Shown in pieces: positions 23,662 to 24,665 of a stretch of DNA of 24,665 bases. A program made the translations under genes and the position numbers. The notes beneath the pieces are model-generated. The model did no database searches. It had not been told where the DNA came from and was given only the letters and a program-made list of their open reading frames with translations. The stretch is from Lachnospiraceae bacterium. Its GTDB lineage: Bacteria > Bacillota_A > Clostridia > Lachnospirales > Lachnospiraceae. The stretch spans positions 1 to 24,665 of the forward strand of contig JAFSFU010000061.1 in NCBI GenBank assembly GCA_017435025.1, read 5' to 3'. How positions within the stretch are numbered: the stretch's first letter is position 1; each line of letters starts with the position of its first letter.

Positions 23662-24665
23662 ATGAAGATGAAAATGAACATGAAAAAAGACACGAAAAGT
23701 GCTTTTCTTACATATGGAATTGTTATCGCGGCCTACGCGATCATGCAGGCGCTTGTGATGACTGGCAATATCAGCAGTCTCTTAAAAGGCCTTCTGGTTC
23801 CGCTCTGTATTTATTCCATTATGGCGGTATCCTTAAACCTGACGGTTGGTATTCTCGGTGAACTGAGCCTCGGACATGCGGGCTTTATGTGTATTGGTGC
23901 ATTCACCGGCGCGTTTTTCTCCAAGTGCATGAACGGCGCAATGCCGGATGGACTCCGTTTCTTTCTGGCTATCGTTCTCGGTGCTGCAATGGCCGGTATC
24001 GCCGGCTTCCTGATCGGTGTCCCGGTTCTGCGATTGAAAGGCGACTATCTTGCGATCGTAACACTGGCGTTCGGTGAGATCATCAAGAACCTGGTGAATG
24101 CGTTCTATGTAGGACGTGACAGCAGAGGTTTCCACTTCTCTATGAAAGATACCCTTTCCCTCGGTTTAGAGGATGGCGGTGAAGTGATCATCAAAGGTGC
24201 TCAGGGTATCACGAAAACTCCGCAGGATGCGAGTTTTACAATTGGTGTGATCCTTCTTCTGATCGCGCTGGTGATTGTATTGAACTTTATCAACTCCCGA
24301 TCCGGCCGTGCGGTTATGTCCATCCGTGACAATCGTATTGCGGCAGAATCCGTTGGTATCAACGTTACAAAGTACAAACTGATGGCATTTATGATCTCTG
24401 CAGCATTGGCTGGTACAGCAGGCGTGCTCTATGCACACAACCTGACAACGTTAACTGCGCTTCCGAAAAACTTTGGTTATAACCAGTCCATCATGATCCT
24501 GATCTATGTGGTACTGGGCGGTATCGGCAATATCCGCGGTTCTGTGATCGGTGCAGTGGTTCTGACACTTCTTCCGGAGATGATCCGTTCTCTCGGAAAC
24601 TATCGTATGCTGGTGTATGCGGTGATCCTGATCGTGATGATGCTGTTCAGCTGGAGTCCGAAGGC
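23662..24665 (+). CDS. livM: Branched-chain amino-acid-type ABC permease LivM (3' end cut by window edge)
   Basis: 334 codons are visible and the frame is still open at the right edge. LivM hallmarks: ILGELSLGHAGFMCIGAF near residues 63-80, VLRLKGDYLAIVTLAFGEI, GRAVMSIRDNRIAAESVGIN (EAA-type loop) and the late VLGGIGNIRGSVIGA. The start is uncertain: the N-terminus reads MKMKMNMKKD, with four in-frame ATGs at 23662, 23668, 23674 and 23680 and only a weak GGTACGGA upstream; the first is listed. The ATPases LivG and LivF are expected just beyond the window. Confidence 0.94.
   Translation, partial: MKMKMNMKKDTKSAFLTYGIVIAAYAIMQALVMTGNISSLLKGLLVPLCIYSIMAVSLNLTVGILGELSLGHAGFMCIGAFTGAFFSKCMNGAMPDGLRFFLAIVLGAAMAGIAGFLIGVPVLRLKGDYLAIVTLAFGEIIKNLVNAFYVGRDSRGFHFSMKDTLSLGLEDGGEVIIKGAQGITKTPQDASFTIGVILLLIALVIVLNFINSRSGRAVMSIRDNRIAAESVGINVTKYKLMAFMISAALAGTAGVLYAHNLTTLTALPKNFGYNQSIMILIYVVLGGIGNIRGSVIGAVVLTLLPEMIRSLGNYRMLVYAVILIVMMLFSWSPK

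Overview
The window looks like chromosomal DNA from a Gram-positive, low-to-mid GC Clostridia member, most likely a gut Lachnospiraceae relative (inference). The basis is the strong AGGAGG-type ribosome binding sites, sigma-A-type promoters (TTGACA/TATAAT, 16-18 bp spacing), short lipoproteins with an LTGC lipobox, many stem-loop plus T-run terminators, and protein families typical of that group. No transposase, phage gene, tRNA, rRNA or true CRISPR array was found. The genus cannot be fixed from sequence reading alone.

Layout, left to right. A BCCT-family transporter (minus strand, 3' end off the left edge) is divergent from a TetR-type regulator, with back-to-back promoters and an inverted repeat over the transporter start site. 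Next comes a two-gene unit: a 154-aa protein of unknown function overlapping an FtsH-type membrane protease. A three-gene unit follows: S33-like alpha/beta hydrolase, M20 amidohydrolase with an altered metal-site motif, and a CX4CX2C radical SAM protein. Then a complete five-gene peptide-type ABC importer (lipoprotein, two permeases, two ATPases), converging on a minus-strand SLC13/ArsB-type anion transporter.

From about 14.78 to 15.58 kb there is a gene-free stretch. It holds the most unusual signal in the window: five copies of a bipartite motif (AGCAGTCG, about 22 unconserved bases, GCCCGTA) at a 52-53 bp period, three in one orientation and two in the other, converging on a centre near 15172. 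To its right are a class I aminotransferase (aspartate type, MocR-like family), a GtrA-like protein plus a YfhO-like membrane glycosyltransferase followed by argH, and the start of a branched-chain amino-acid-type ABC importer (binding protein, LivH, LivM; the window ends inside livM).

How the genes may work together: the window is rich in import (a betaine-type carrier, peptide and Liv-type ABC importers, an anion carrier) and in amino-acid handling (peptidase-like hydrolase, M20 amidohydrolase, aminotransferase, ArgH). This suggests an amino-acid and peptide scavenging lifestyle, which is inference. Both ABC operons share one plan: the lipoprotein gene is followed by a terminator-like hairpin before the permeases, which would favour excess binding protein. 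The liv operon also begins with a perfect 12-bp inverted repeat whose right arm contains the Shine-Dalgarno sequence.
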